From positions 7,837,073 to 7,901,072 of the forward strand of contig NC_080715.1 of the NCBI RefSeq assembly GCF_019097595.1: a stretch of DNA of 64,000 nt, read 5' to 3'. The translations under genes and the position numbers were made by a program. The notes beneath the pieces were generated by a model, which was not told where the DNA came from, did not search any database, and saw only the letters and a list, made by a program, of their open reading frames with translations. Source of the DNA: Hemibagrus wyckioides. Its lineage: Eukaryota; Chordata; Actinopteri; Siluriformes; Bagridae. Within the stretch, counting starts at the first letter, position 1, and each line of letters starts with the position of its first letter. Positions 46,791 to 59,600 of this stretch are shown in pieces.

Positions 46791-48287
46791 TCCCCCCAAT
46801 ATGCATCACAAGTAAAACAGAGCAGCCCATATTGTGCAAATCTGGAGTCGGTGACATATGACCGCTGGTATGTTTGTTTGTGTGTGATATTCTCTTTACA
46901 AATCTAGTGCAGAGATTATGCATTGTGCAAAAATCGACCAGCTGCCTACGCCAAGTGCCACTCATGAGGGAGTGCATCTGAAGAAACACACACACTTCCG
47001 AGCTGTGTGTACACTTCCCTCCCTCACAGGACCCCATATGCAGCAGCTACAAACTATGCCTGATGCACACACACACACACACACACACACATCCCTTCCC
47101 CGGGTGCACTGTATGGCCTGTATGTTTGTGCAACAACAAAATCTCATAACCTCCTCCTCAGGGAAGTGGGAGCAGCAGGGAGCTGAAATCCGCAGGAAGA
47201 GATGTTCACTCGCAAAGCTGAGCTTTTAATGGTATAAAAAAACTCCCTGGCTTTATAATGCCCACAAGCACTGAGGATCTATTTAGCAGGAGGAAAAGTG
47301 GCTCTATTTACTGGCCTTCATCTAGAGTCCAAAAGTCTAATCCGAATTGTTTCTACCTAATATTTAAACCAGAAAGTGTATAAAAAAGGTGATGTACTAA
47401 AAAAAAACAAAGAACAGTTTCAGGGTCATTTTTGTGGTTACACACTTGCCTCTATGTGCGTAGCAGGTTTTATTACACCATGGAGACAATCTGACACCAA
47501 CGTGCACCTTTAAACCGTTAAACAGGAGTACTAATGCTAAAAAACCATTATATTGCTGTCTCTCAGGATTATTGATTTCCAACCAAGCTGGAACATCAGA
47601 TGGCATTCCATTGCACATTGGACTAGGACAGCCTAGGGCATCAAATTGCAGACCACAGCCTGGATGTGAACCAGCAAGGCATTTCAGTGGATCATAACCA
47701 AGCACTGGAAAAGTACTGTTCAACATATTCACTCAGTTCTGTTTTGTTTTTTTTTAACCAGACTATTGCAGCGTCTGTAGCAGATCCTTAATCGTAACAT
47801 ATCGCAGGTATTCACATGCATTAATGTAAATGATTTACCCGAAATCAACTCCCTGAGAAAGGAATGGAGTTTATAGATTCCATAGATTTTTCTTTTGTTT
47901 GTTTGTTTAATTTTTCCCTTATTGGTCTGATTAGTGGAGTGACAACATGGCATGTTCGACGAAAATTAAGTTTGTAAAGATGAACAGGCAGGGAAGTATG
48001 TGTTTATTCTCCCCGCTTCAAGTTAAAACCAGATGTCTCGTCTGTTCAGTCTGGGGCACGTCAAACCAAAACTAAACCAACTTCAAATCGGTGCAGCTTC
48101 TTTATAGACATAAACCCAACATTAACGGTTAAGCATTTAAAGGTAACTGTTTTTACCATTCAGTTAGTTGTTAGATAGTCATCCAGAGATTTGTAAGATA
48201 CTTTATGTAGCTAAACTTTTCCACATTTAAGTTGATTATCTAGAAAGTTGGATATTCCAAGTAAAAGTCAAATGTTCCATAGTTTAG
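46791..48287. other. Unannotated intergenic sequence
   Basis: A (CA)n run is at 47067-47091. A 111-codon minus-strand frame (47397-47732) has no recognisable features. No gene is called. Confidence 0.5.
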
Positions 48288-48455
48288 TACATTTACAGAT
48301 GTCCTTATCCAGAAAGACCTACATTTTTAATTTATTTTATACACTTGAAGTTAAGAGCCTTGCTCAGGGGCCCAGCACTGGCAGCTGGGATTCAAACTAA
48401 CAACCTACTGATCAGTTGTTCAACACCTTAACCACTGACCTACCAAATTCCCAAC
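48288..48455 (-). mobile_element. tRNA-derived SINE, minus strand
   Basis: It carries GATGTCCTTATCCAGAAAG (tail), GCCTTGCTCAGGGGCCCAG and CACCTTAACCACTGACCTAC (A-box head inverted). Confidence 0.75.
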
Positions 48456-49820
48456 CCCAGGTTAAAACTATTATTTACTATATTTACTTAAAATCTTAGC
48501 AACATCTAGTAAAATGTGAAGTATAAACTGTATGTTACTCAAATGATGCTCAGTATTTTAAAAAATAGTATTAAATCAAATTGAATTTAAGTGTGATTTT
48601 AGCTTTTCGCTTTTCTTTTAAAGAGGCTGTTTTCAGTCAGTCAGCGCACTTGGACTTTTATTAATGGTTTAATGATGAAATATTATTAGTGTTAGTGTAT
48701 TAGTTGAATTAGTGTTTCCTATCTGATTATTTTCCAGACAGACTTTTTTTTTTTTTAGCAAACTGTATATTGGGCTTTTTTAAAACTACTGCTGTAAGTA
48801 AACACAGTGGCATGATTTCCACATTGTTGTCTGGATTTGGTGTTGAAGTGGAGGAGACTAAGTGCAATGCATGAAGGTAGAAGGTAATAAATACCACATT
48901 TGCCAATCTTTTGTGAGTTGGGTTTGAACCCTTGTTGAAGGTTGATTGCTCAGACTCCACCTGTCTAGCTGATACACTTGTCTGGAAGTCTATTATAAGA
49001 AGCTGCTGTGTTGTTTATTGAGATCAGGTGGTTCTTTAACACTTGGTTAAACCTGGAACAAGAGGCTTTCTGATGAGAGACTGCAGAGCTTACCTTTATA
49101 ACAAGCTCAGGAGCAGACAGATTTAGATGTGAGACTAGTATGAACTGGCAACCATGAATACTGGATCAGGACTGTTCAATCATTGATTCATTTCATTTCG
49201 AGCCTGTAACTGCCTTATCCTAGTCAGGATTCTGCTGGATACTGGATGGGACATCAGGATATCAGAAGGCATTAAACACACAGATACACCCATGGACAAC
49301 ACACTTTCTTATCAAGTGATAAATAGCCATGATTTGTTGAACTTGACCAATTAGTCCAAGATAAACTCAAAAATTTGGTTGGACTCTTGTCCTGGAATAG
49401 CCCTTGTCCTGCACATTTGAGAGTTGCTACTAATTAACTGCTAATTAGTTGTTAATTTGAATTCCTGGACCAGGGTTGGGAACCTGTAAGATAGACCATC
49501 ATTAGTTCATGAAAGAATTCCCACAAATCATAATCTTAAATGAGAAAGGGTTATTGATGACAAACACTCCATAGTTAGTCAACAACCATATGCCATAGTC
49601 AGTCAGATGATCTTCATAACATCAAAATAGATACAGTATGAATAAAGATATATGGAGAACCATTCTTATAAAACAGCTTAAAAGATATATTCATGCACCA
49701 GGTTGTACTGGTAAAATCCTGTGAACATCAATTTCCTTCAGTATTAAAAACTTACTGAGATGTTTCTGAGAGCTGGGAGGAACAGTGCCTCATTAAATTG
49801 GTTTAGAATGTTAGCTTAGG
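48456..49820. other. Unannotated sequence with a SINE-like fragment
   Basis: 49190-49265 (GTAACTGCCTTATCC, GGATACTGGATGGGACATC) is a decayed minus-strand piece of the family at 620-950. Otherwise nothing is recognised. Confidence 0.4.
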
Positions 49821-49941
49821 TTTACAGCTAGCAAGCTTAATAATAATGCTTCCATGATGTTGTTGGTCTTCTGCTTACTCAGTCATACTCAGATCACCAA
49901 CACCACCATGCAGCAGTATTAGTAAGCTTGCTAGCTGTAAA
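49821..49941. repeat. Inverted repeat, 30-bp arms (28 matches), 61-nt loop
   Basis: Arms 49821-49850 and 49912-49941. The outer 19 bp (TTTACAGCTAGCAAGCTTA and its inverse) are perfect. It is possibly a small palindromic transposon-like element. Confidence 0.8.
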
Positions 49942-50880
49942 TGTTTAAATAACTAGCAAAACTGAGACCACATAATCTCTTGAACAGTTTTGATCATACT
50001 TTATTTCTGAATCTTCATTTAGAAATACTGAAAAAGAAATAATGTAATACTGTAGGATTCTGATATGAGAAAAGTGTGAAATTTGCTTTTGTGATTGCTT
50101 TGGAGTGTGCTGTTGATGCAACATTGGTGTAATTGAGACCTCCTGTTTACGTCCTGTTTCCTGTTTTCTGCTGTTGCTTCCTGGTTTTCTTTACTGTTGT
50201 GTCATCTTGTGTTTCAGGTGCTGTTTTTTACTTATTGTGTCGGCCATTTGAGGATCAGGCTATGAAGGCTTCTGATGGTTCAACTCCTTCTGATACTTGT
50301 GCTGGGTTTGAATTGAAATTTCTGACCTCCTACTAGGAGAAAACAAGGAAAACACACCCTTAAACTGAGGAGGTCTCATAAAACTCAGAGTTAAGCAACT
50401 GATGTCAAATCGACATGGCTGCTCGGAGCATCAACATTAAACACAGCAGTACGTCTTTACATTAAATCAGTTATGCTGTATATACAGTATATAATATTTG
50501 CTTTAGATCAGTCAAGTTACACATACTTGACTACAATAGTTTAAGGCTTTAAAGATGGACATATACATCACTCTTCATGTTTGGCTGGCTAGATTGAAAA
50601 AAAGGAAGCTTCCACCAACACACTTTTTAGCCTGAACACACAGCAGAGGTTAAAATAAAAGCGAGTTGAAATCTGGAGTAGACGGAACAGACACACTAAA
50701 TAATAAACTTGACAGCTTTCAAAGCAGATTTACATCTAGAGGATGACACAATGCTGTAGAGATGTGAAGCCGATTTGTAAATGACAGCACAGTATCACAA
50801 AGCAAAGATGACCAGCCATTACTGAGAAAAGATTGAAGGTCTGTCTTGATCTTAGTAGGAACAGCTGTTAACTTTAGCAT
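49942..50880. other. Unannotated intergenic sequence
   Basis: A 67-codon + strand frame at 50133-50336 starts with a hydrophobic segment but has no family features. No gene is called. Confidence 0.4.
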
Positions 50881-51275
<395 letters not shown>

Positions 51276-51289
51276 TGTTTTAAAGTCTT

Positions 51290-51515
51290 CTGGGCATTGG
51301 TGGCTGAAGTGGTTAAGGGTCTGGGTTGTTGACCAGAAGGGCAGGGTTCATGCTCCACTGCTGAGCAATTAAGCAAGGCCCTTAACCCTGTCTGCTCCAG
51401 AGGGGGTGCTGTATCATAGCTGCCCCTGTGCTCTGACCCCAACTTCCTCAGCTGGGGATATGCAAAGAAAAGAATTCCACTGTGCTGTAATGTATGTAGA
51501 TAATCAAGGCTTATT
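51290..51515 (+). mobile_element. tRNA-derived SINE, plus strand
   Basis: The head has GGCTGAAGTGGTTAAGGGTC (A box) and CAGGGTTCATGCTCC (B box). It continues with GCAAGGCCCTTAACCC and GGTGCTGTATCATAGCTGCC and ends with CACTGTGCTGTAATGTATG. It lies directly beside the Tc1 relic. Confidence 0.75.
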
Positions 51516-52865
51516 ATTTCAGAAAACTTTGCCATGTCAATTACTTAAGTTGTTTTTTTTTCTCTATAAAGCCATGCTTGTGAAATATCTGCTATACATG
51601 TCAATGTGTAGGTTACCTCTATAGAAATAGTGACATATTAGAATCATTAGAATTAAACTGCTTTGATATAAACCACTGGCAGATGTTATTAAAAAAGAAT
51701 AAATCCATTTATTCAGCATTTAATCATTGCTGTTTCAAACCTTGGCCTTTCTGTCTGTTCTGTGTTTGGATATAGGTTCTGATGAACATCTCTATGTCTT
51801 ATTTGACCTTGATTCTGTTCACTCTGAGTCCATGGAAAGCCTAAATAAGGAGATGACATGATTACACCCAACTGCCTCTGGCTTCTGTTTGCTACACTAA
51901 TTTATGTCTTGTTTCATGGAGAAAGAGCAGCAGAGAGACTGAAAGAGAGAGAGAGAGACAGAGAGAGAGAGATTGTGAGGCAGAGAGAGTGGGTCAAGAC
52001 AAGTCCTTCATTCATACATCTTAAAGGGGTTTGTGTGAACTCCTGGGGCCATGTAAGTGCCACTGTTGTGTCTATTGATAGGTAATGAAAGACACACACA
52101 CACACACACACAAAGGCTTGATAGTGTCCCTGGGCTCACACTGTTTAACACTACTTCATTTAGCATGTGCAACCTCACTTACAGGGGAACAGCTCTCTTG
52201 GCTCGCTCAATAAAGGTTTTGTGGGTTGTGTGCTTGTGTGTGTGTGTTTTCTCAGCACTATGCCGACATTACAAACATCGCTTCATCATGGTCGTAAGCC
52301 TCTTGCAAATGTGAAATGTTTTGACGTGGGAATCTTGAAAATTCGCCCAACGGATGAGTTACCACAGCAGATAACAGATTGAAGGTTTTGTTGCTGCTTT
52401 CGGGATTGTAGCGGTGTCTTAAGGATTTAAAATGAATTTTAATAGCAGGGCATTAAAGTACTGTGTTCTGCCTTGCTCAGTGTGTTGGTTAGTTTTGCAC
52501 TACAGCTACACATAATCCTACACACGGGTTAGCATTGTCTAAACCGCTGAATAAATGACCACACACCTACCGCAGATTATTTCACACACGATTACCTCAT
52601 TTTATTTTACACATGTTCAAGTCAGATTATCTCACACACGATTACCTCAGATTATCTCACACACCCTTGTTTCTGATGCTTTATACTACACTGCTATTTT
52701 TATAAAAACAGTCATCATGGTCATTGAAGATCTGAAAATGAATTAAAAAAGTGCTATACAAAGAAAACGTCATCTAATTTGAGGTAAAACTGTATGGTAG
52801 AAATGCATTAATTATGAACTGTATGTTGAAATGTAGCATTTGTTCATCTTAAGTACAAAGTCTGA
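51516..52865. other. Unannotated sequence with (GA)n and (CA)n runs
   Basis: GA at 51938-51973 and CA at 52092-52111. A short repeat of GATTATCTCACACACGATTA occurs at about 52570-52662. No gene is seen. Confidence 0.5.
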
Positions 52866-53010
52866 GCTCATTCCAGGAACGCTGGATGTCAGATGAGAAT
52901 AAACTCAGAATGGGACACCAGTCAGGGTGTGTTCACACACACATTCACACACTCATTTACACCTAGGTGCAGTTTAGAGTCAATTCAGATTACAGGAAAC
53001 CGGTATGGAC
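52866..53010 (-). mobile_element. SINE-like fragment, minus strand
   Basis: GAATGGGACACCAGTCAGGG and CATTTACACCTAGGTGCAG are inverted body blocks of the family at 620-950. Confidence 0.55.
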
Positions 53011-53641
53011 AGGGAGATAACATGCAAGGCTCAGTAGAGATAGTGAGACTGTTTCTCCACATCTCTGACTGTAAAATGTACAATTAATTCATTTATTTTT
53101 TTATACTGAGGCATGTCATGTGTGTGTGTGTGTGTGTTTGCTCAGAGCTAAACCCAGTGGCACTAATACTTGCCAGATATGTGTATCTACAGACAAAACA
53201 TAACAAAACTGAAGAGACAAACGCTGGACACCAAACATGCTTTGGCTCATCAACTACATTTAGCCTGAAAGGAAAATTGTGCACTTTACATTTTGGTTTT
53301 TTTTTTTGAATTAGTTGTAAATCACATTGAATAAAAGCATCTGACAAAGTGAGTAAATGTAATGTAAGCACAAGTTTCCTCCCAGATAGTAACAGAGTGA
53401 TGGCATGAAATAACAGGGATGAACTCATCCAAAATCCGGCTGCCAAAACACAAATACAGCTCAGCCACGACGAGGTCTTATCTGTGACTGGAGACGGACC
53501 ATGATGCACATTTTCTTATTTTGGTCAAAATGAAAACCATTTATTATGACATTACCATAGAAAAATGTTAAATGCTGGATAGGGTGGATTAGGTTCTGGT
53601 TATTTTTGGCCCTTTTGGCGCTGCCATAGCTGACCCATATT
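53011..53641. other. Unannotated sequence with a SINE tail remnant
   Basis: A TG run is at 53118-53138. AATAAAAGCATCTGACAAAG (53330-53349) resembles the SINE/LINE tail. No gene is seen. Confidence 0.4.
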
Positions 53642-54121
53642 TACACTATATAAGTTTTGGGACTCCTGCCTTTCCATGCACATGAATGTAATATGGAGTT
53701 GTCCCGCCCTTTGCAGCTATAACAGCTTCCACTCTTCTGGGAAGGCTTTCCACAAGGTTTAGGAGTGTGTTTATGGGAATTTTTGACCATTCCTCTAGAA
53801 GCACATTTGTGAGGTCAGACACTGATATTGGACAAGAAGGTCTGGCTCAGAGTATCTGCTCTAATTCATCCCAAAGGTGTTCTATGGGGTTGAGGTCAGG
53901 ACTCTGTGCAGGGCAGTCAAGTTCCTCCACACCAAACTCACTCATCCATGTCTTTATGGACCTTGCTTTGTGCACTGGTGTGCAGTCATGTTGGAACAGG
54001 AAGGGGTCATCCCCAAACTGTTCCACAAAGTTGGGAGTATGAAATTGTCTAAAATGTCCTGGTATGAAGCTGAAGCATCCTTTCACTGGAACTAAGGGGC
54101 CGAGCCCAACCCCTGAAAAAC
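53642..54121 (-). mobile_element. Tc1-type element with transposase C-terminus (family A)
   Basis: The left end TACACTATATAAGTTTTGGG is a decayed Tc1 terminus. The minus-strand frame 53847-54086 encodes 79 residues: HDCTPVHKARSIKTW, then PAQSPDLNPIEHLWDELE. The second Asp and the Glu are separated by 34 residues, as in DD34E transposases. The first Asp, the DNA-binding domain and the right inverted repeat are missing. It is the best-preserved copy of this family in the window. Confidence 0.8.
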
Positions 54122-55010
54122 CTAAAGTTCAACCTTAACTTTATCTTAAATCAGCATTTCAGTGACAGGGATTTACCCCAACTTCCCCAGTTTAGTACCT
54201 TTTTCCCTGAAACTGTGTTCTCAAACAGAAAACAGAAAACAGAAAACGGACCTCGTAAATGAGATCTGCTGGTTTGTGTTGTTTGATTTCGGATAAAACC
54301 AGACGGTTCAACTTTTCCTAAAGCCATGAAATGGCTGAAGGCTTCATTTACGATCTTCTGCTGCTGACAAGCCAGAAGGACTCACAACGCATTACAGATG
54401 CTGAATTCTTCCAAACTTACTCACTCGGGTCCATAAATCCTGCTCTGCTACTCGAGGAATGCAGTAAGTCACTGGAGTCAACCTCAGAACATTGTTTAGA
54501 CTAAAAATCATTTTCTGTCACGGGATAAAAATAGTGTGATAGTGTCAGTTGAATTTATTTGACCGTTACACATGCTATGAATCATGTACGCATGTTATAA
54601 GCTTGCAATATACTACACATGTTCAGTACTTCGAATACACCTGTAGTAAGTACTTGTATATATTACTTGACATATTATATGTTCATGACAGCACCGTTAA
54701 CCCAAATTATTTCATGATATATAACTCATGCCCTTTGTCTTTCAAATTATTTTAAGTTTTAAAGCCTGAGTTTTTCTTCCTAACTCACCTAGCTATGACA
54801 AGTTAAATGTCTTTCACTATTTTTATAATCGTATTTGTATAATATTTTAATGATGCTTTATTTTTTTTAATGTAATTAACATGCAAGTCCCAAATGTTCC
54901 TAGCATAAACTTTGACAGATTTGTTTCAGTAAAACTATGAATGAAAGCAATATTCATCCATTCAGATTCACATTTTATCACTTATTTGTTTGTCTCTTCG
55001 TTCATAGAGC
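54122..55010. other. Unannotated intergenic sequence
   Basis: No gene or clear repeat, apart from a triplicated AACAGAAA (54224-54247). Confidence 0.45.
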
Positions 55011-55185
55011 CAGGTCCAACCCATAAAAGTCACTCAGCTATATTCATTACGATGGTCAAATTATTAGGAACACATGCACAATTTCCCTATCAGCCAATCA
55101 CATTTCAGCAGTGTAACACAATAGATCAAGATCAAACGCTTCAGTTAACGTTCCTATTAAACATCAGAATGGCAGAAAATTTAGT
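55011..55185 (+). mobile_element. Tc1-like relic, 5' end (family C)
   Basis: ATGGTCAAATTATTAGGAAC, CAGCCAATCACATTTCAGC and ATCAGAATGGCAGAAAAT follow the order of the 5' leader of another fish Tc1 family. No coding part remains. Confidence 0.5.
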
Positions 55186-55484
55186 TTGGTAAAATTAGTT
55201 TCTCATGGTTATTTGAGTCTTCCAGAAATCTCCTGGGTTTGTACTTGATGCAGGAAAAAAATTCACAGCATTGAGCAAATTGAGCAGCAGTTCTGTAAGC
55301 AGAAACAGCATGTAAATGCTGGCCTTTTACATATAGAGGTCATTAAACTTTGAGGTTGAGGTTACTGAGGTTGTTTCCCCACACTGTTCTGTGTAAACTC
55401 ACTACAACTGTGTTTCATATCTGCACTACTACATTCAATTTAACTTTAGTATTCTATATTTAGGGTTTGCTTCTTAGTCTTAAT

Positions 55485-55959
<475 letters not shown>

Positions 55960-56444
55960 CATAACTTTTTGGACGTTGGACGAAGTTTTCAGCGACGCCC
56001 CCTTCAGCCCTCCACGCGCTCCCACAGATCAACATCAAAGCGCCTTGTCTTCCCTCCGACCTCATCCGTGCGTGACGGAATTGTAGCCCGAGGAGGACAG
56101 AAGAGTGGAGAGGAGAGGATAGGGGGAGGAGGAGGACGAGGAAGAGAAGAAGCAGGGAAGGAAGAGGAGGGGAAGGAAGAGGAGGAGGTCGCGCGCACCG
56201 GTCCGCAGCAGCAGCAGCAGCAGCAGCAGATGTTCAGACTCAGAGCGCAACAGGCGCGCGGTCAGACACACACGTACTCACACACATGCACGAGACCGCA
56301 CTGAAAACTTTTTGGAAGAAATGACATGAAGAGTTTGTCCTGCATGAAGAACTTTCCTTTTTTAATTGTCGGAACGCCTTCTGATCTAACGCGTAAACTT
56401 TTTCAATACTAATTGGAAATATAAAAAAAAAAAAAATTGCGACC
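55960..56444 (+). promoter_or_regulatory. itga4: itga4 promoter / 5' UTR region, GC-rich
   Basis: The 480 bases before the start codon switch abruptly from AT-rich DNA to GC-rich, CpG-bearing sequence. They include a GGA-rich purine tract (56090-56190), GCGCGCACCGG (56190-56200) and eight CAG triplets (56206-56229). This fits a TATA-less CpG promoter and leader. An AT-rich stretch at 55906-55945 lies just upstream. The transcription start cannot be fixed from sequence alone. Confidence 0.55.
55969..56304 (+). other. Possible 111-codon upstream ORF with Gln8
   Basis: An ATG-initiated open frame runs through the GC-rich leader and stops 140 bases before the itga4 start. It encodes an Arg/Glu/Gly-rich peptide with eight Gln from the CAG tract. 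It would act as a long uORF only if transcription begins upstream of 55969. High GC content alone can keep such a frame open, so I do not call it a gene. Confidence 0.2.
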
Positions 56445-56644
56445 ATGAGTACAGAGGGACAGAAGCGGATGAGCTCCCGGTGGCGCGTGAGCATGCTGTT
56501 GTCCGTGCTCGGCTGCGCGTGCTGCCTGCTGAACTCGGCGGACGGCTATAATTTAGATGTGGATAACTCGGTGCACTTTGGAGGACCCAATTCATCTCTA
56601 TTCGGTTACTCAGTTCTGCTCCATAAGGACAAACAGAGCGCGTG
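56445..56644 (+). CDS. itga4: itga4 coding exon 1
   Basis: It encodes residues 1-66 plus two bases of the Trp67 codon: the signal peptide and the start of the first propeller blade. It ends at a strong GTGAGT donor (56645-56650). Reading on in frame hits a stop immediately, which supports the splice. The Trp codon is completed by the first G of exon 2. Confidence 0.87.
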
Positions 56645-59600
56645 GTGAGTGAGGACAACTTTATGATTAGACTTTATACTTTATCTTACAGAGTGCGCGC
56701 GAGAGATGATGATTATATATGGGACCCTGTATAAAATACTAACGCATGTTGTATGGAAGATGAATTAGATCTGTAGGTTACAAATTAGATGTGTCACTAA
56801 GGGCCTTTTTATTCAAATATAAAATCCCATCCCAGTGTATTTGTACAATACTAAAATAAAACAGTCTCAGTATTCAGTGTTTGCAACAGAAGGCTATATT
56901 TATATAATTTCCATTTCACAGCATTTATTGTGTAATAAATTGTGTAATAAAACATGTAACCTGAATTGCTTTATCACTTTTAGGTTAATTGTTGGAGCAC
57001 CAGTAGCCGACTCCACGTTTTACTCCAGTGTTCAGAAACCTGGTGCCATTTACAAGTGCAGTGTTTCAAATAAGGAATGTGAACAGCTTCAAACTGGTAA
57101 GTGTTCGTCTTTAAGCTTCATAAACTTCAAATTCTGCTTTTCAAGATATAGCTGAGTTTATTAGGTATCAGTTATGCGAATCTAATAAACTGCTTTTCAT
57201 GCTAAACAAAAACTATCTTTACACAAATTCCAAGAACATTAGTCAGGAACCTTGAGAGGAACTGAGAATCAAAAAATGGGAACCCTTGCCCTGTTTGCGT
57301 AGTGGACAGTGGAGTTACTTGTCCTGTTCTTTCCTTCCTATCGTATATGCATTTTCGTTCCATCTTGAATTTCCAAATATATATACGCAAAAGGATATAT
57401 AAAGGTTCTGTCACCGTTCATGCTCTCTTGCTCAATGTCTAGACATCAAATCTCTGGAGCTCTGAACGTCTCTGTTCAATCAAATTCACATGCCACTGTT
57501 TTGGATGCGGGTCAGAGTTAGTGGCCGCTTCTTCCTCTTGTGTATTTACTGAACAAATGAGCCATGAATGAAGTGGGCTAGTCGAGAGGGCCGGTCACAT
57601 TTCCCTTCCTGTCATTATGAAGCACGGCTTCACTTTTCCCAAATAAGGGAAGTGAGACTGCTATTGTTCCATGACTGACAGGAGTTGGACAGGAAGTGCA
57701 AGACATCCTTCGTCCATCAGGATTTTTTTTTCTTCTCCAAAGCTGTACAGAAGAATCAGGACTAGTTTGGATTCCTTACAGTGGCTGCATGAGAATGAGA
57801 AACGGCTCCCAGTGGGAACTGACGGACGATTTATACTAGGTTCTGGGTGGAAAAGCATGATGTCAGCCAGACAGTCTAGCACACATCCAACATGTGCTAG
57901 TGTAATGCTGAGCTTGAGGGAATTCAGCGGTCATGATGCAGCAGAGCACTCGTGACTCAAACACTGCTAACATCACTGGGCCTACATGAATTCCCTAAAG
58001 ATCTTCACAGCATCATTTTCAGTGGATAATCTTACCTGTATCATGGAGATTTGTACCTAGGAACTGCTGCTGTAATCATCAGCAATGTTCTGTGCTCATC
58101 ACAAAATACAAAAAACAATCTACATCAAGTTGTGAAACATCTGCGATAAAAAAACGTTGCCATTTAAGATATAACAGCGCTAAACAGTATGGCTAGGGAG
58201 TTTTTCCCTGCTACTGTCACCTCTGTCTTTCTCTCTAGACAACGACATAATTTCCATCTAGATGTCTTTAAAGCTGCCTGATCGCCATCAATACAGAGTA
58301 GCTGCATTTCAGTGACTTGACCTGCTCCGAACTGAGCTCACGTCACGTGAACGTGATCTTTAATGCAACACAATTACCCCAAGCTATATGATGGGAGCAT
58401 CATAAAGTAAATTTGAATGTTAGCCGGCTGGAGGAGGCACCAAATAAAGAAAGAAAGATGGTGTGAAAACCATAAATGAGTCATACAGAATGTTTTCCAG
58501 TTCACGTCTATATATAGTTAACGCCACCACACAGGCTTCTTACTTTTAAATTGCCAATTCATCTCCACAGTGAACCTTTAAGATGCTGAAACACTGTTTG
58601 CAAATAAATATTGTCAAATCAGCAAATTAGAGCATGGACAAACAACTTCCTGTGTTATTTCTCAGTTCTGATAGTTCTATGCAAGAGAAGATGACGTGGC
58701 AAAAAAAAAAAAAAGTGAAGTAATTCTGCCTAGTGTTTAAACTCATCATTACACTACAATTCATCTAACTTTGTATCTTTGGATATTTTGTCCTTAATCA
58801 CTAATAAAAAAAATTTAAATGTTAATCCCATTTTTGTAACGTTTGGAGGATCTCTTGCATCCTTTAGAGGCAAATCCGTTTTTTGTAGTTGTTGCTGTCA
58901 GTAGTATACGCTGACTCAGCATGTCCTCAGTCTCTGTGTAACTGTACAGCAGGATGTCATGCATTCATTCTTGTTTAAAATGGCTCTCAGTCCTCTTGAA
59001 ATGCGTCGAATACGTAAATGATTGTATTTATGTGTCCTGGGTGCATTTACATTTATGTAAAGAATCCCAGTCTCCACAAAATTTGTAGATGCATTAGATA
59101 GCCAAGTGTAAATGGGGTCTGATGAGTCAGGATTGGGAGAGTTTTGAGAATTGACAATTCAATTCAGTTCAGAGCTTTGCAGCAATCAGGGTGTTTGATC
59201 TGCATCTCCACTGAGCAAGCGAAAGCTGAAGAGAAGAAACGCTAGCAACCTGAGAAACCTCTGAGGAAAACCATCAGAGGAATGTAACTTAACCCATCCT
59301 CTTCTGGCCGATGATTAACTCTAGTTTGGAAATGTGTTTTCAGTCTTTAGAGAATTTTGGCTTGGCGGAATTTTTTTTTTACCAGGAATCTAAATGCAGC
59401 CAAAATATATTTGGTGGCTACTTTTGTTTCAATTGGAGTTTACTGTACAGTCTAATATTGTGAGATAATGTTTGACAGCTAGCTAGTTAAGGTACATTTA
59501 CATTTCTGGCATTTGGCAGATGACGTTATCCAAAGCGACTTACATTTCATCTCATTTTTTTTATACAACTAAGCAATTGATGTACTGTCAGGTTGAGTTC

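Noticed and set aside
47397..47732. 111-codon minus-strand frame as a gene
   Set aside because: No domain, signal peptide or splice context. It is close to what random sequence of this composition gives.
49190..49265. A third full retroposon copy
   Set aside because: Only about 75 bp are recognisable, so it is reported only as a fragment.
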